This document shows positions 17,057 to 25,032 of a DNA stretch of 64,000 bases, piece by piece. This stretch comes from Ruminococcus flavefaciens. GTDB lineage: Bacteria > Bacillota > Clostridia > Oscillospirales > Ruminococcaceae. Every line of letters starts with the position of its first letter. Position 1 is the first letter of the stretch. The stretch covers positions 101,792 through 165,791 of the forward strand of contig CACWHY010000005.1 of NCBI GenBank assembly GCA_902760805.1. The letters are read 5' to 3'. A model generated the notes under the pieces. The model was not told the DNA's origin, searched no databases, and worked only from the letters and a program-made list of their open reading frames with translations. Made by a program: the position numbers and the translations under genes.

Positions 17057-18139
17057 ATGAAAAGAAGGATCGGTATTCTCACCAGCGGCGGCGACTGCCC
17101 CGGACTCAACGCCACTATCAGAGGCGTGGCCAAGGCCTGCTATGAGCGCTTCGGCGAGGACAATATCGAGATAGTCGGCATTTCCAACGGCTACTACGGT
17201 CTCATCAACAATCTCTGCAAGGATATGTCTCCCTCAGCCTTTTCAGGCATCCTCACCCAGGGCGGCACGATCTTCGGAACAAAGCGCCAGCCCTTCAAGA
17301 TGATGCAGGTCATCGGCGAGGACAACGTTGACAAGGTAAAGAACATGAAGGAGACCTACAAGAAGCAGAAGTTGGACTGCCTGCTCACCCTGGGCGGAAA
17401 CGGCACCCACAAGACCTCTAAGCTGCTGTCAGACGAGGGCCTGAACGTTATCGGACTTCCCAAGACTATCGACAACGACATTTACGGCACTGACGTTACC
17501 TTCGGCTTCCACACAGCCGTTGACATCGCAACTGACGTCATCGACCGCCTTCATACAACTGCTGCAAGCCACTCCCGTATCCTGGTCTGCGAGATCATGG
17601 GCAACAAGGCCGGCTGGCTCACCCTCAATGCCGGTATCGCAGGCGGTGCCGACATCATCATCATCCCTGAGATCCCCTACGACATCGACAAGGTTTGCGA
17701 CGCTGTTATGGCAAGAAGCGCTTCCGGAAAGACCTTCTCTATCCTGGCAGTTGCTGAGGGCGCCTTCGACGTGAACGAGGCTAAGATGAAGAAGAAGGAG
17801 CGTGCTAAGAAGCGTGCTGAGGCAGGCTTGATCACAGCCACGAGCCGTATCGCTGCCCAGATCCAGGCCAACACCGGCATGGAGGCCAGAGTCTGCGTTC
17901 CCGGCCATATGCTCAGAGGCGGCGCTCCCAGCGCTTACGACCGAGTTCTGTCAACTCAGTTCGGAGTTCATGCCGCTTACCTGATCTCCAAGGAGAAATA
18001 CGGCAGAACAGTTGCAAAGATCGGCAACAAGATAACCTCCAACAAGCTGGAGGACATCGCCGGCAAGACCAAGTTCGTGGACACTGAGAATCATCTGGTT
18101 ATCGCCGCAAGAGACATCGGCGTTTCCTTCGGCGACTAA
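17057..18139 (+). CDS. pfkA: 6-phosphofructokinase
   Basis: A 360-residue phosphofructokinase that makes fructose-1,6-bisphosphate, the substrate of the fba product at 9.3-10.1 kb. SGGDCPGLNATIRG (near 10-23), LGGNGTHKTSKLL (112-124) and GLPKTIDND (133-141) are the ligand motifs. The position equivalent to Gly124 of E. coli PfkA is Lys, as in PPi-linked enzymes, while the position equivalent to 104 is Gly, as in ATP enzymes, with Asn before it. The phosphoryl donor is therefore uncertain. ATAACGGAGG-type sequence precedes the start, and a strong terminator follows. Confidence 0.93.
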   Translation: MKRRIGILTSGGDCPGLNATIRGVAKACYERFGEDNIEIVGISNGYYGLINNLCKDMSPSAFSGILTQGGTIFGTKRQPFKMMQVIGEDNVDKVKNMKETYKKQKLDCLLTLGGNGTHKTSKLLSDEGLNVIGLPKTIDNDIYGTDVTFGFHTAVDIATDVIDRLHTTAASHSRILVCEIMGNKAGWLTLNAGIAGGADIIIIPEIPYDIDKVCDAVMARSASGKTFSILAVAEGAFDVNEAKMKKKERAKKRAEAGLITATSRIAAQIQANTGMEARVCVPGHMLRGGAPSAYDRVLSTQFGVHAAYLISKEKYGRTVAKIGNKITSNKLEDIAGKTKFVDTENHLVIAARDIGVSFGD

Positions 18140-18165
18140 GCATCAAGCTGAATACACAAAAAGTT

Positions 18166-18205
18166 ATGCCCCGAAGCATTTCAAACTGCTTCGGGGCATT
18201 GTATT
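18166..18205 (+). terminator. Terminator of pfkA
   Basis: A perfect 13-bp stem ATGCCCCGAAGCA/TGCTTCGGGGCAT (18166-18178, 18187-18199), followed by TGTATT. Confidence 0.82.
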
Positions 18206-18250
18206 ATCACGGCTGCTTTTAGCTCTGAACTTGATCGGGAGCTGGCAAAG

Positions 18251-18766
18251 CTAGATCTCGCTGTCCATATTCTTTTGTGCCGGTCTTTCGGGCTTTTTTC
18301 TGAAGACTGCCCACGCCAGAAGCAATGTTCCCAGCGCAACCAGTCCGCTTATCAAATAAAGAGTCACAGCATAGTCCTTGTATTTATGGATCCTGCTGCC
18401 AAGGTAATACTCCCCAGGGTCATTGGGGTCGTAGTGGATATATACCACCTCATACAGCTGCTCTGAGCCAAGATCTGCGTAGATCTCGCCAGTCTTGAAA
18501 ACATCGTCAGTCGTTACCTTGATATGGATCCAGTGGTGGTTACGGCCGATGCCCGAAAGGTACTTTGTCACCGCAGGATCATCCCTGAGGATCCTTCCCT
18601 GGGCTCTATTGTCAACAATTCCGGTGACCTGAGCGGTGCAGTTTTCTGTCAGATCATTGTAAACGGACATCTGTAGCTTTCCGGCAATAAATGCGATCAG
18701 CGCCATGACCACTGCCATCGCCACGCAGATGATCTTCACCTTCAAAGAGGGCGCCTTGTTTTCCAT
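18251..18766 (-). CDS. Small two-helix membrane protein, DUF3592-like
   Basis: A 171-residue protein with transmembrane segments at about 10-28 and 134-155. They flank an extracytoplasmic beta-rich region (CTAQVTGIVDNRAQG and VYIHYDPNDPGEYYLGSR), which resembles DUF3592 proteins. Function unknown. The ATG at 18764-18766 is chosen because GGAAG lies eight bases upstream; an in-frame GTG three codons earlier would overlap the ribosome site. It stands alone between convergent pfkA and divergent greA. Confidence 0.75.
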   Translation of the reverse strand: MENKAPSLKVKIICVAMAVVMALIAFIAGKLQMSVYNDLTENCTAQVTGIVDNRAQGRILRDDPAVTKYLSGIGRNHHWIHIKVTTDDVFKTGEIYADLGSEQLYEVVYIHYDPNDPGEYYLGSRIHKYKDYAVTLYLISGLVALGTLLLAWAVFRKKPERPAQKNMDSEI

Positions 18767-18808
18767 GCCAGTCACTTCCTTTTGCAGAAAAGTTTCGCTT
18801 CGGCAACA

Positions 18809-18837
18809 ATTATAGCATCATCATGATCTTTTGTCAA
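18809..18837 (-). promoter_or_regulatory. Promoter of the DUF3592-like gene
   Basis: TTGACA (18832-18837), 17-bp spacer, TATAAT (18809-18814) on the minus strand. Confidence 0.83.
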
Positions 18838-18918
18838 TCCCTGCCCCGGCTAAGCAGTCTCCCAGAGCCTTATAAGCCAGTCCTAAGCCCCTTTTTGAGG
18901 AAAAATTCCCCGGAGATA

Positions 18919-18947
18919 TTGACATTTCTCCGATTTTATACTATAAT
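18919..18947 (+). promoter_or_regulatory. greA-lysS promoter
   Basis: TTGACA (18919-18924), 17-bp spacer, TATAAT (18942-18947). Confidence 0.85.
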
Positions 18948-18990
18948 TATTAGTATGCAAATTTCTGATCATTTTTAAGGAGTGTTTTTT

Positions 18991-19458
18991 ATGGCTAAGC
19001 AGATGTCAAGATCAAGCTACGAAAAGCTGGTAGCTCAGCTCGACGACCTGAAGATCAATAAACGTAGAGAAGTCGCTGAAAGACTTAAAGTTGCACGTTC
19101 CTACGGAGACCTCTCCGAGAACGCTGAGTACGATGAGGCTAAAAACGAACAGGCGATCCTGGAAGCTCAGATCGCTGAATTACAGTACACTATCGACAAC
19201 GCCGACATCATCGAGGACTCAAATATCTCCGTTGACGAGGTAGGTATGTCCTCCAAGATCAAGATCAAGAGAGTCGGCACCGATGAGATCGAGACATTCA
19301 CCATCGTTGGTACTAACCACGTTGACGTTGCCAATGGCCTGATCTCTGACGAGTCCCCCATCGGCAAGGCTGCCATGAAAAAGAAGGTCGGCGACATCTT
19401 CATCGTGGAGGCTCCTGTTGGCGAGCTCCGCTTCGAGATCGTTGAGATCTCAAAATAA
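18991..19458 (+). CDS. greA: Transcription elongation factor GreA
   Basis: A 155-residue transcript-cleavage factor that rescues backtracked RNA polymerase. The N-terminal coiled coil carries the acidic tip in SYGDLSENAEYDEAKNEQ. The C-terminal FKBP-like domain includes ISDESPIGKAAMKKKVGD. The ATG at 18991 has AAGGAG nine bases upstream; an in-frame GTG three codons earlier sits too close to that site. lysS follows after 21 bp, the common greA-lysS order in Bacillota. Confidence 0.97.
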   Translation: MAKQMSRSSYEKLVAQLDDLKINKRREVAERLKVARSYGDLSENAEYDEAKNEQAILEAQIAELQYTIDNADIIEDSNISVDEVGMSSKIKIKRVGTDEIETFTIVGTNHVDVANGLISDESPIGKAAMKKKVGDIFIVEAPVGELRFEIVEISK

Positions 19459-19479
19459 TCCCCCGAAAGGAAGTTCATA

Positions 19480-21108
19480 ATGAGCGAAAATCAGACAAAT
19501 TCCCCCGTTCAGGCTGAGCCTGAGCAGGACATAAATATCCTCAAGAAAGACAGACTCGACAAGCTGGCTTCTCTCCGTGAGAGCGGCTTCGATCCCTACC
19601 AGATCACTAAGTTCGACGTTAACGCCAAGGCTGCTGACCTGAAGGCTCAGTATGAGGCTCAGGAGGCAAAGATCATCGCTGAGGCAAACGGTGACGAGGA
19701 GAAGGTAAACGCTGAGCTTGAGGCTCTTCAGGTGAATACAGTCCGTATTGCCGGCCGTATCATGAGCTGGAGAGACATGGGCAAGGCTAACTTCATCGAC
19801 CTTCGTGATGCCAGCGACCGCATCCAGGTCTATATCCGCTCCAACGACGTAGGAGCCGACCTGTTCAAGGAGTTCAAGAAGAAGTGGGACATCGGCGATA
19901 TCATCGGTGTCGAGGGCTTCGTTTTCAGAACAAGAAAGGGCGAGATCTCAGTTCATGCTAAGAAGATCTCCCTGCTGTCCAAGTCCCTTCTGCCCCTGCC
20001 TGAGAAGTGGCACGGCCTCAAGGATCAGGATATGAGATACCGCCAGCGCTACGTTGACCTTATCGTAAATCCTGAGGTAAAGGACACCTTCATCAAGAGG
20101 AGCCAGATCATCAAGGAGGTAAGGAACTACCTTGACAACCTGGGCTATATCGAGGTGGATACCCCCGTTCTTCACACCCTGGAGATCGGCGCTTCTGCCC
20201 GTCCCTTCGTAACTCACCACAACACTCTTGACATCGAGATGTACCTGCGTATCGAGACTGAGCTCTACCTCAAGCGCCTTATCGTTGGCGGCTTCGAGAA
20301 GGTATACGAGGTCGGCCGTATCTTCAGAAACGAGGGTATGGATACCTCCCACAACCCTGAATTCACCTCTGTTGAGATGTATCAGGCCTACACCGATTAC
20401 ATCGGCATGATGGACCTTATCGAGAATATGTACAGAACTATCGCTGAGAAGGTCTGCGGCACCTCCAAGATCACCTACCAGGGCGTTGAGATTGACCTGG
20501 GCAAGAAGTGGGAGCGCCTGACCATGATCGAGGCTGTCAAGAAGTACGCCGGCGTTGACTACAACGATTGGGCTGACGACGCCGCTGCAAGAGCCTGCGC
20601 TAAGGAGAAGGGCGTTGAGGTAGAAGAGGGCGACTCCGCCACCAAGGGGCACGTCCTCATCGCATTCTTTGATGCTTTCGTTGAGGATAAGCTGATCCAG
20701 CCTACTATCATCTACGATTACCCTGTGGAGAACTCTCCCCTCGCTAAGAGAAAGCCCTCAGATCCCGCATTTACCGAGCGTTTTGAGTACTTCATCTACT
20801 GCCGTGAGATGGGTAACGCCTTCTCCGAGCTCAACGATCCTATCGACCAGAAGGAGCGTTTCGTAAAGCAGGTGGAGGCAAAGCGTGCTCAGGGCGCAAA
20901 CGCAGAGGTGGACGAGGACTTCGTAACAGCTCTGGAATACGGCCTTCCTCCTACGGGCGGACTGGGCTTTGGTCTGGACAGACTGGTAATGCTGCTGACA
21001 GACAGCGCATCAATCCGTGACGTACTGCTCTTCCCCACAATGAAGCCCATCCCGGCAAACAGCGGACGTCCTGCAAAGGAAGAGGCCGCTGAGGAAGAGG
21101 CTGAATAA
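19480..21108 (+). CDS. lysS: Lysyl-tRNA synthetase (class II)
   Basis: A 542-residue enzyme charging tRNA-Lys. The N-terminal OB-fold anticodon-binding domain (RIAGRIMSWRDMGKANFIDLRD) is followed by the class II core. Motif 2 is in GRIFRNEGMDTSHNPEFTSVE, and motif 3 is GLGFGLDRLVMLLT. About 40 residues between the N-terminal start and the OB fold (Glu/Ala-rich, near 45-80) exceed the compact bacterial form, and the tail ends in an acidic Glu/Ala run. It is co-transcribed with greA. Confidence 0.97.
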   Translation: MSENQTNSPVQAEPEQDINILKKDRLDKLASLRESGFDPYQITKFDVNAKAADLKAQYEAQEAKIIAEANGDEEKVNAELEALQVNTVRIAGRIMSWRDMGKANFIDLRDASDRIQVYIRSNDVGADLFKEFKKKWDIGDIIGVEGFVFRTRKGEISVHAKKISLLSKSLLPLPEKWHGLKDQDMRYRQRYVDLIVNPEVKDTFIKRSQIIKEVRNYLDNLGYIEVDTPVLHTLEIGASARPFVTHHNTLDIEMYLRIETELYLKRLIVGGFEKVYEVGRIFRNEGMDTSHNPEFTSVEMYQAYTDYIGMMDLIENMYRTIAEKVCGTSKITYQGVEIDLGKKWERLTMIEAVKKYAGVDYNDWADDAAARACAKEKGVEVEEGDSATKGHVLIAFFDAFVEDKLIQPTIIYDYPVENSPLAKRKPSDPAFTERFEYFIYCREMGNAFSELNDPIDQKERFVKQVEAKRAQGANAEVDEDFVTALEYGLPPTGGLGFGLDRLVMLLTDSASIRDVLLFPTMKPIPANSGRPAKEEAAEEEAE

Positions 21109-21129
21109 TACAAATAATAATTGCGGGGT

Positions 21130-21336
21130 GCAGGGAGCCGCTCGCTCCCTGCCGGAGTCCAGAGGCAGCGCCTCTGGTCGCCCTCCGCAGAGGGCGAAAC
21201 TCTCCGACAGAAGCGCCTCGCAAGGGGTGAATGAAAAAACAGTCCGGCGGACTGTTTTTTCAGAGGGGACGCCTTGCAAGTGAAGGCGTCCCCTCCCACC
21301 GGCTTATAGATACTCACCCTTGCCGCTAAGCGGCAA
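21130..21336. repeat. Cluster of six consecutive perfect hairpins downstream of lysS
   Basis: Six stems follow one another: GCAGGGAGC (21130-21152), CCAGAGGC (21159-21177), CGCCCTC (21179-21196), AAAAAACAGTCC (21234-21260, T-run on both strands, likely the lysS terminator), a 13-bp GAGGGGACGCCTT (21263-21295) and TTGCCGCT (21320-21336). This resembles palindromic intergenic repeat elements of gut Bacillota, although no second copy occurs in this window. No protein gene is evident in 21109-21400. Confidence 0.7.
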
Positions 21337-21358
21337 CAAAATGGCTAATAGACAACAT

Positions 21359-21390
21359 CGGGCGGACGACCTGTCCGCCCGTTCTTTTTC
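21359..21390 (+). terminator. Terminator-like hairpin before the coiled-coil membrane protein gene
   Basis: CGGGCGGAC/GTCCGCCCG (21359-21367, 21373-21381), then TTCTTTTTC. It ends just before the GGAGG site of the next gene, so it may act as an attenuator or as a second lysS terminator. Confidence 0.7.
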
Positions 21391-21400
21391 CGGAGGTATT

Positions 21401-22306
21401 ATGAAAGACAAGGAAACCAAAGATCAGCCCGGCTCTCAGGACGAGGGCAAGCTCCATATCTCCAAAAGCGTCTTCCAGACCACCAAGGAGATGCAGCAGA
21501 AGCGCCTTGAGGAGCAGCGCCGCCAGGAAGAGGAGATCCAGAAAAAGCTGGCTGAGCGTGAGCGCCGTGCCAGAGAGGCTCGTGACCGCCGTCTGGAAGA
21601 GGAACGCAAGGAGCTCATTCGGCTGAAACAGGGTCTGATCCAGGAGAGCGAAACTATCCACGAAGAGCACGAGGATGAGGTCCAGCTGGGCTTCTTCAAA
21701 AAGATCGGCAACTTCTTCTACCACAACAAATGGTGGCTGGGGATCGGCGTTTTCTGTGCAGTCGTGGTCTCATTCCTGGTGTACAGCCTTGTCACCAAGC
21801 CCCGACCGGACATGATCGTGCTGGTCATCGGCGAGGATCAGGCTGTTGGCGACTCTGAGATCGGCCAGTATTTCGAGGAATTCTGCCCCGATAACAACGG
21901 CAACGGCAAGAAGCTGGTAGAGGTCTACTATATGCCATACTCAGAGAGCTCCCAGAAAAACTACGCAAACGGCGTTGACACAAAGCTCACGGCTGAGCTG
22001 CAATCCTCCGATTCCGTGGTGGTCATCGGCAATAAGACCGCCGAGGAGCTCTTCAAGGAAAACGACATTTTCGCTGATCTGACTGAGCGCTATCCGGGCA
22101 ACTCCCATGTTTCCGGCTGGAAATTTGAGCTGGAGGACACCTCCTTTGCACAGCACATCGGCGTTGACAGCGAGCACCTTGACGGCTGGTTTTTGGCAGT
22201 CCGCCGACCTCAGGACCTGATGTATACCGATTCAAGCGATATGAAGAAGACCTTCGACCGTGACATTGCTGTGGTGGACGCAGTTATAGCTGACCTGAGC
22301 AAATGA
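21401..22306 (+). CDS. Hypothetical coiled-coil, single-pass membrane protein
   Basis: A 301-residue protein of unknown function. A short polar start is followed by a highly charged coiled coil (about 30-90, rich in Glu, Arg and Lys). One transmembrane helix lies at about 116-136, then an extracytoplasmic domain of about 165 residues with alternating hydrophobic strands. GGAGG four bases upstream of the ATG at 21401 fixes the start; an upstream in-frame ATG lies before the hairpin and is rejected. No promoter was seen between the hairpin and the gene. A bidirectional terminator follows. Confidence 0.78.
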   Translation: MKDKETKDQPGSQDEGKLHISKSVFQTTKEMQQKRLEEQRRQEEEIQKKLAERERRAREARDRRLEEERKELIRLKQGLIQESETIHEEHEDEVQLGFFKKIGNFFYHNKWWLGIGVFCAVVVSFLVYSLVTKPRPDMIVLVIGEDQAVGDSEIGQYFEEFCPDNNGNGKKLVEVYYMPYSESSQKNYANGVDTKLTAELQSSDSVVVIGNKTAEELFKENDIFADLTERYPGNSHVSGWKFELEDTSFAQHIGVDSEHLDGWFLAVRRPQDLMYTDSSDMKKTFDRDIAVVDAVIADLSK

Positions 22307-22372
22307 TAGCCCGACTATCGTCTTTCCCAACAGGTCAAAACACGATAGTACACACCACTTTGTGCAATATAC

Positions 22373-22402
22373 AAAAAAGACGACCCGCAGGCCGTCTTTT
22401 TT
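22373..22402. terminator. Bidirectional terminator
   Basis: AAAAAAGACG/CGTCTTTTTT (22373-22382, 22393-22402) between convergent genes. Confidence 0.88.
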
Positions 22403-22403
22403 C

Positions 22404-22637
22404 TTATTCAAATGAGTCCAGGTCGATCTCTGCGATGATGTCTCTCAGAGATGCCAGCTCGTCTGCGGTAAGGGTCACGCCCTTGCCCATTCTTGAATGA
22501 TCCGGTGACCACTCACGAAGGTCGTACTTAGGCTCATGCTCGTTCCAGCTGACCATGTTCAGCTCCTTAGTCCAGCCCTTTGCATTCTCAGAGAGAACGC
22601 CCAGCTTCTCTGTGATCTCGTATTTCAGCTCTGCCAT
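22404..22637 (-). CDS. YdbC/PC4-like single-stranded-DNA-binding protein
   Basis: A 77-residue protein of the YdbC family, which is structurally related to eukaryotic PC4/p15 and binds single-stranded DNA in vitro in the family. The characteristic KYDLREWSPDHSRMGKGVTLT segment (near 37-57) is intact, followed by the C-terminal helix LASLRDIIAEIDL. Its biological role is not settled. A ribosome site AAAGGAGA precedes the ATG, and a TGGACA-N17-TAAAAT promoter lies upstream. Confidence 0.88.
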   Translation of the reverse strand: MAELKYEITEKLGVLSENAKGWTKELNMVSWNEHEPKYDLREWSPDHSRMGKGVTLTADELASLRDIIAEIDLDSFE

Positions 22638-22681
22638 AATGAAATCTCCTTTTCTTTTTTCTGCCCATTCAGGCTATATCT

Positions 22682-22710
22682 ATTTTACCACAAAGCAGAG
22701 CGTTTGTCCA
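22682..22710 (-). promoter_or_regulatory. Promoter of the YdbC-like gene
   Basis: TGGACA (22705-22710), 17-bp spacer, TAAAAT (22682-22687) on the minus strand, with TGTGG directly before the -10 box. Confidence 0.68.
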
Positions 22711-22724
22711 GTCCCCCCGGCAAA

Positions 22725-23027
22725 TTAAATTGATATGCACAGGTAATTCAGGGCTTTGCTGTAGAGCTGACGTGGACCGGAGCGGCTTGTGATGAGCATT
22801 TCAGCAAAGTCAACGGCGTCCTCGATATTCCTGGAAAAATCGGGGATCACCTCTGTTTCGCCGGACTCCATATCCTCGGCCTCGATCCCGTAGACCGCAG
22901 TTTCCTCGCCAAACCAGCTCATATGCCCGGCGATCACCCGGTAGGTGACCTTATTGGCGCCGCAGACCTCCATATAAACGGTCCTGCCGTGGATCTCCTT
23001 TCTGTTTTTTCTGAGCATTCCGAACAT
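22725..23027 (-). CDS. Small conserved hypothetical protein (DUF6514-like)
   Basis: A 100-residue protein of unknown function, with a basic start and a beta-rich core around TYRVIAGHMSWFGEETAVYGIEAED. Proteins of this size and pattern in Clostridia are grouped as DUF6514, a tentative match from memory. The ATG at 23025-23027 is eight bases after GGAGG; the in-frame ATG two codons earlier is too close. It has its own promoter at 23059-23087. Confidence 0.65.
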   Translation of the reverse strand: MFGMLRKNRKEIHGRTVYMEVCGANKVTYRVIAGHMSWFGEETAVYGIEAEDMESGETEVIPDFSRNIEDAVDFAEMLITSRSGPRQLYSKALNYLCISI

Positions 23028-23058
23028 GACCATTGCCTCCTTTCTCTGTTCTGAATAG

Positions 23059-23087
23059 ATTATACCACAGTTTGAAGGCTATGTGAA
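23059..23087 (-). promoter_or_regulatory. Promoter of the DUF6514-like gene
   Basis: TTCACA (23082-23087), 17-bp spacer, TATAAT (23059-23064) with an extended TGG before it, minus strand. Confidence 0.75.
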
Positions 23088-23142
23088 CGGGTCTTTTTTA
23101 GCATTATGGGAGAGTTTTGGCGAAAATTAGTCGAATGGGCGC

Positions 23143-23175
23143 AAAAAAGCTCCGGAAGATCATCCGGAGCTTTTG
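23143..23175 (-). terminator. Terminator of the zinc-ribbon membrane protein gene
   Basis: AAAAGCTCCGGA and TCCGGAGCTTTT arms in 23144-23175, with T-runs on both strands. Confidence 0.87.
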
Positions 23176-23183
23176 GTTTGTTA

Positions 23184-24170
23184 TCAGAACATATAGTAGA
23201 GGTCAGAATCCTCAAGGTCCTCCATGATCTTGCTCAGCTTCTTGCTGCAAGCCTCGAATGCGTCCTCGAAGTCATCGCTGATGCTGGAAATATCGTCATC
23301 ATCCATGTACAGCACCCAGCCGTCGTCCAGCTTAACAGAAAATACGTTGAACTTAGAGGTCTCCTCTTCGTCCTTGCCCTTAACAGTCAGCTCGACCTTC
23401 AGCTTGTATGCCTTCTTGACCTCCTGGTCAGCGTCCTTGTAGTGCTTCTTAAGTGTGCGGAGCTCCTTCTTGCTGGCCTTCTCCTTGTCAGTGATCTTGT
23501 AGGACACCTTCATGTGCTTGCCGAAGTATTCGTCCTCAAGCACCTCAGACATATCCTCGATGATATCATCGAACTGGTCGATCATATCGCCGAAGTCCTC
23601 ATCTTCCTCCTTAGCCTCGTCCTTGAGCTCGTCGATCTGGTCGTCAGTGAGGATAGCCTCCATGATCAGCTGAGAATCGGCCTTATTGATGCCCTTTACA
23701 GCCTTCTTCAGAGGAGTTTTATATCCGCTTCCGAAAAGTGAAGACAGAAGTGCGATCAGAAGGATAAGAATGACCGCAGCGGCTCCCAGAAGAGCAACGC
23801 CCTTCTTCAGAGCTGAGTTATCAGGTGCAGCCTCAGCGACTGCCTCGCTTGTATGGCTCATTGAGCCTGAATATGCGGGAGTTTCGGGAGCAGGAGCCTC
23901 CTGTGCTGCCTGGTCGAAGCCCTTTGCGCTGTCGGGGATACCCACGATAGCCGGCTCAGGAGCGTCACTTTTCAGAGCCTCCCTCACGTTTTCAGCAGCA
24001 TCATTTGCGGAGTCCGCAGCGTTCTCGGCGGCGTCCTTAACATCCTCGGCTGCGTCCACAGCAGGAGCAGCAGTCTCAGCGGCCTTGCGAGCGGCCTCCT
24101 CTACAGCCTCTTCACAGGTGCAGAGTTCCCCGTCCTCCAGCTTATTTCCACAAAACTTACAAAATGGCAT
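23184..24170 (-). CDS. Zinc-ribbon, single-pass membrane protein of unknown function
   Basis: A 328-residue protein. It begins with a zinc ribbon (CKFCG at residues 4-8, CTC near 18-20). A long Ala/Glu-rich, probably helical or disordered stretch (about 22-90) follows, then a Pro/Ala spacer, a transmembrane helix near 122-146 and an acidic extracytoplasmic domain of about 180 residues with a Tyr-rich end. Such ribbon-linker-TM proteins are common in Clostridia without a known role. It has a TTGACT-N17-TATAAT promoter, a GGAGGTTATTTT ribosome site and a terminator, so it is monocistronic. Confidence 0.8.
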   Translation of the reverse strand: MPFCKFCGNKLEDGELCTCEEAVEEAARKAAETAAPAVDAAEDVKDAAENAADSANDAAENVREALKSDAPEPAIVGIPDSAKGFDQAAQEAPAPETPAYSGSMSHTSEAVAEAAPDNSALKKGVALLGAAAVILILLIALLSSLFGSGYKTPLKKAVKGINKADSQLIMEAILTDDQIDELKDEAKEEDEDFGDMIDQFDDIIEDMSEVLEDEYFGKHMKVSYKITDKEKASKKELRTLKKHYKDADQEVKKAYKLKVELTVKGKDEEETSKFNVFSVKLDDGWVLYMDDDDISSISDDFEDAFEACSKKLSKIMEDLEDSDLYYMF

Positions 24171-24200
24171 AAAATAACCTCCATATCATTATTTTTCTCA

Positions 24201-24229
24201 ATTATATCACTTTACTCTAAAAAAGTCAA
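24201..24229 (-). promoter_or_regulatory. Promoter of the zinc-ribbon membrane protein gene
   Basis: TTGACT (24224-24229), 17-bp spacer, TATAAT (24201-24206), minus strand. It starts nine bases after the stop codon of the alarmone synthetase. Confidence 0.8.
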
Positions 24230-24237
24230 GAGGCTTC

Positions 24238-24930
24238 TTAATCCAGATCACTGATCTCCATAAACAGTCTCTGCATTTGCAGGTCAGTTTCTGCGATCCT
24301 CTCAGCACATTCACGGAGCTCCTCGGAGATCTCGGGGGTGATGGCTGCGGACTGCTTATAGCGCAGCTGATGCTCAAGGCTGGCCCAGAAATCCATTGCC
24401 ATCGTGCGGATCTGGACCTCCACGGGTGCGTATTTTTTCTGTGCCGAAAGGTAGACCGGCACGTTTATGATCATGTGATAGCTGCGGTAGCCGCTTGGCT
24501 TTGGGTTTTTGATATAGTCCTTCTGCTTGAGGATAACATAGTCGTCCCGGCGGCTGAGAAGGTTGACAATCTCATAGATATCGCTGATATAGCAGCAGGT
24601 CACTCTAATGCCGGCCATGTCCAGAAGGTTTTTCTGGGCGGACTCCGGCGTCAGAGGCAGCCCCTTTTTCTGGAGCTTTCCGATGATCGACTCCGGAGAT
24701 TTCAGGCGGCTCTCGATATTATGGATCGGGTTGCGCTGGAATTTCACGCTGAATTCGCTGTCGATGATCCCCAGGTGGGTCTTGACCACCTCTATCGCCG
24801 ATTGGTACAGGTGCTGGAGCTGCAAAAACTCCATGAAAACGGCGGCAAACTGATCCCGCATATTCTGATTAGTGTTGTAGAGCGCCGGCAGGTTTTCGAT
24901 GGTCTCGATGTAAAAATCCTTTTCGCTCAT
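24238..24930 (-). CDS. Small alarmone synthetase (RelA/SpoT synthetase domain, RelQ/YjbM-like)
   Basis: A 230-residue, single-domain (p)ppGpp synthetase. The RSH synthetase core is visible: LDMAGIRVTCCYI, YIKNPKPSGYRSYHMII and PVEVQIRTMAMDFWASLEHQLRYK, with the catalytic Glu in VEVQIRT. There is no HD hydrolase, TGS or ACT domain, so it is predicted to make but not degrade alarmone. The C-terminal helix (EELRECAERIAETDLQMQRLFMEI) is where RelQ-type enzymes form tetramers. The start has GGGGAGATATTT upstream, and a TATAAT -10 box lies at 24978-24983. Confidence 0.93.
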   Translation of the reverse strand: MSEKDFYIETIENLPALYNTNQNMRDQFAAVFMEFLQLQHLYQSAIEVVKTHLGIIDSEFSVKFQRNPIHNIESRLKSPESIIGKLQKKGLPLTPESAQKNLLDMAGIRVTCCYISDIYEIVNLLSRRDDYVILKQKDYIKNPKPSGYRSYHMIINVPVYLSAQKKYAPVEVQIRTMAMDFWASLEHQLRYKQSAAITPEISEELRECAERIAETDLQMQRLFMEISDLD

Positions 24931-25032
24931 AAATATCTCCCCTTTATCATGTTTGAGGCGTAGCCTCGGTGCTATTTATTATAGTACAGTCTCAGAGCAG
25001 GTTTATGTGTGTAATGTGAAATTCCAGTGAAA

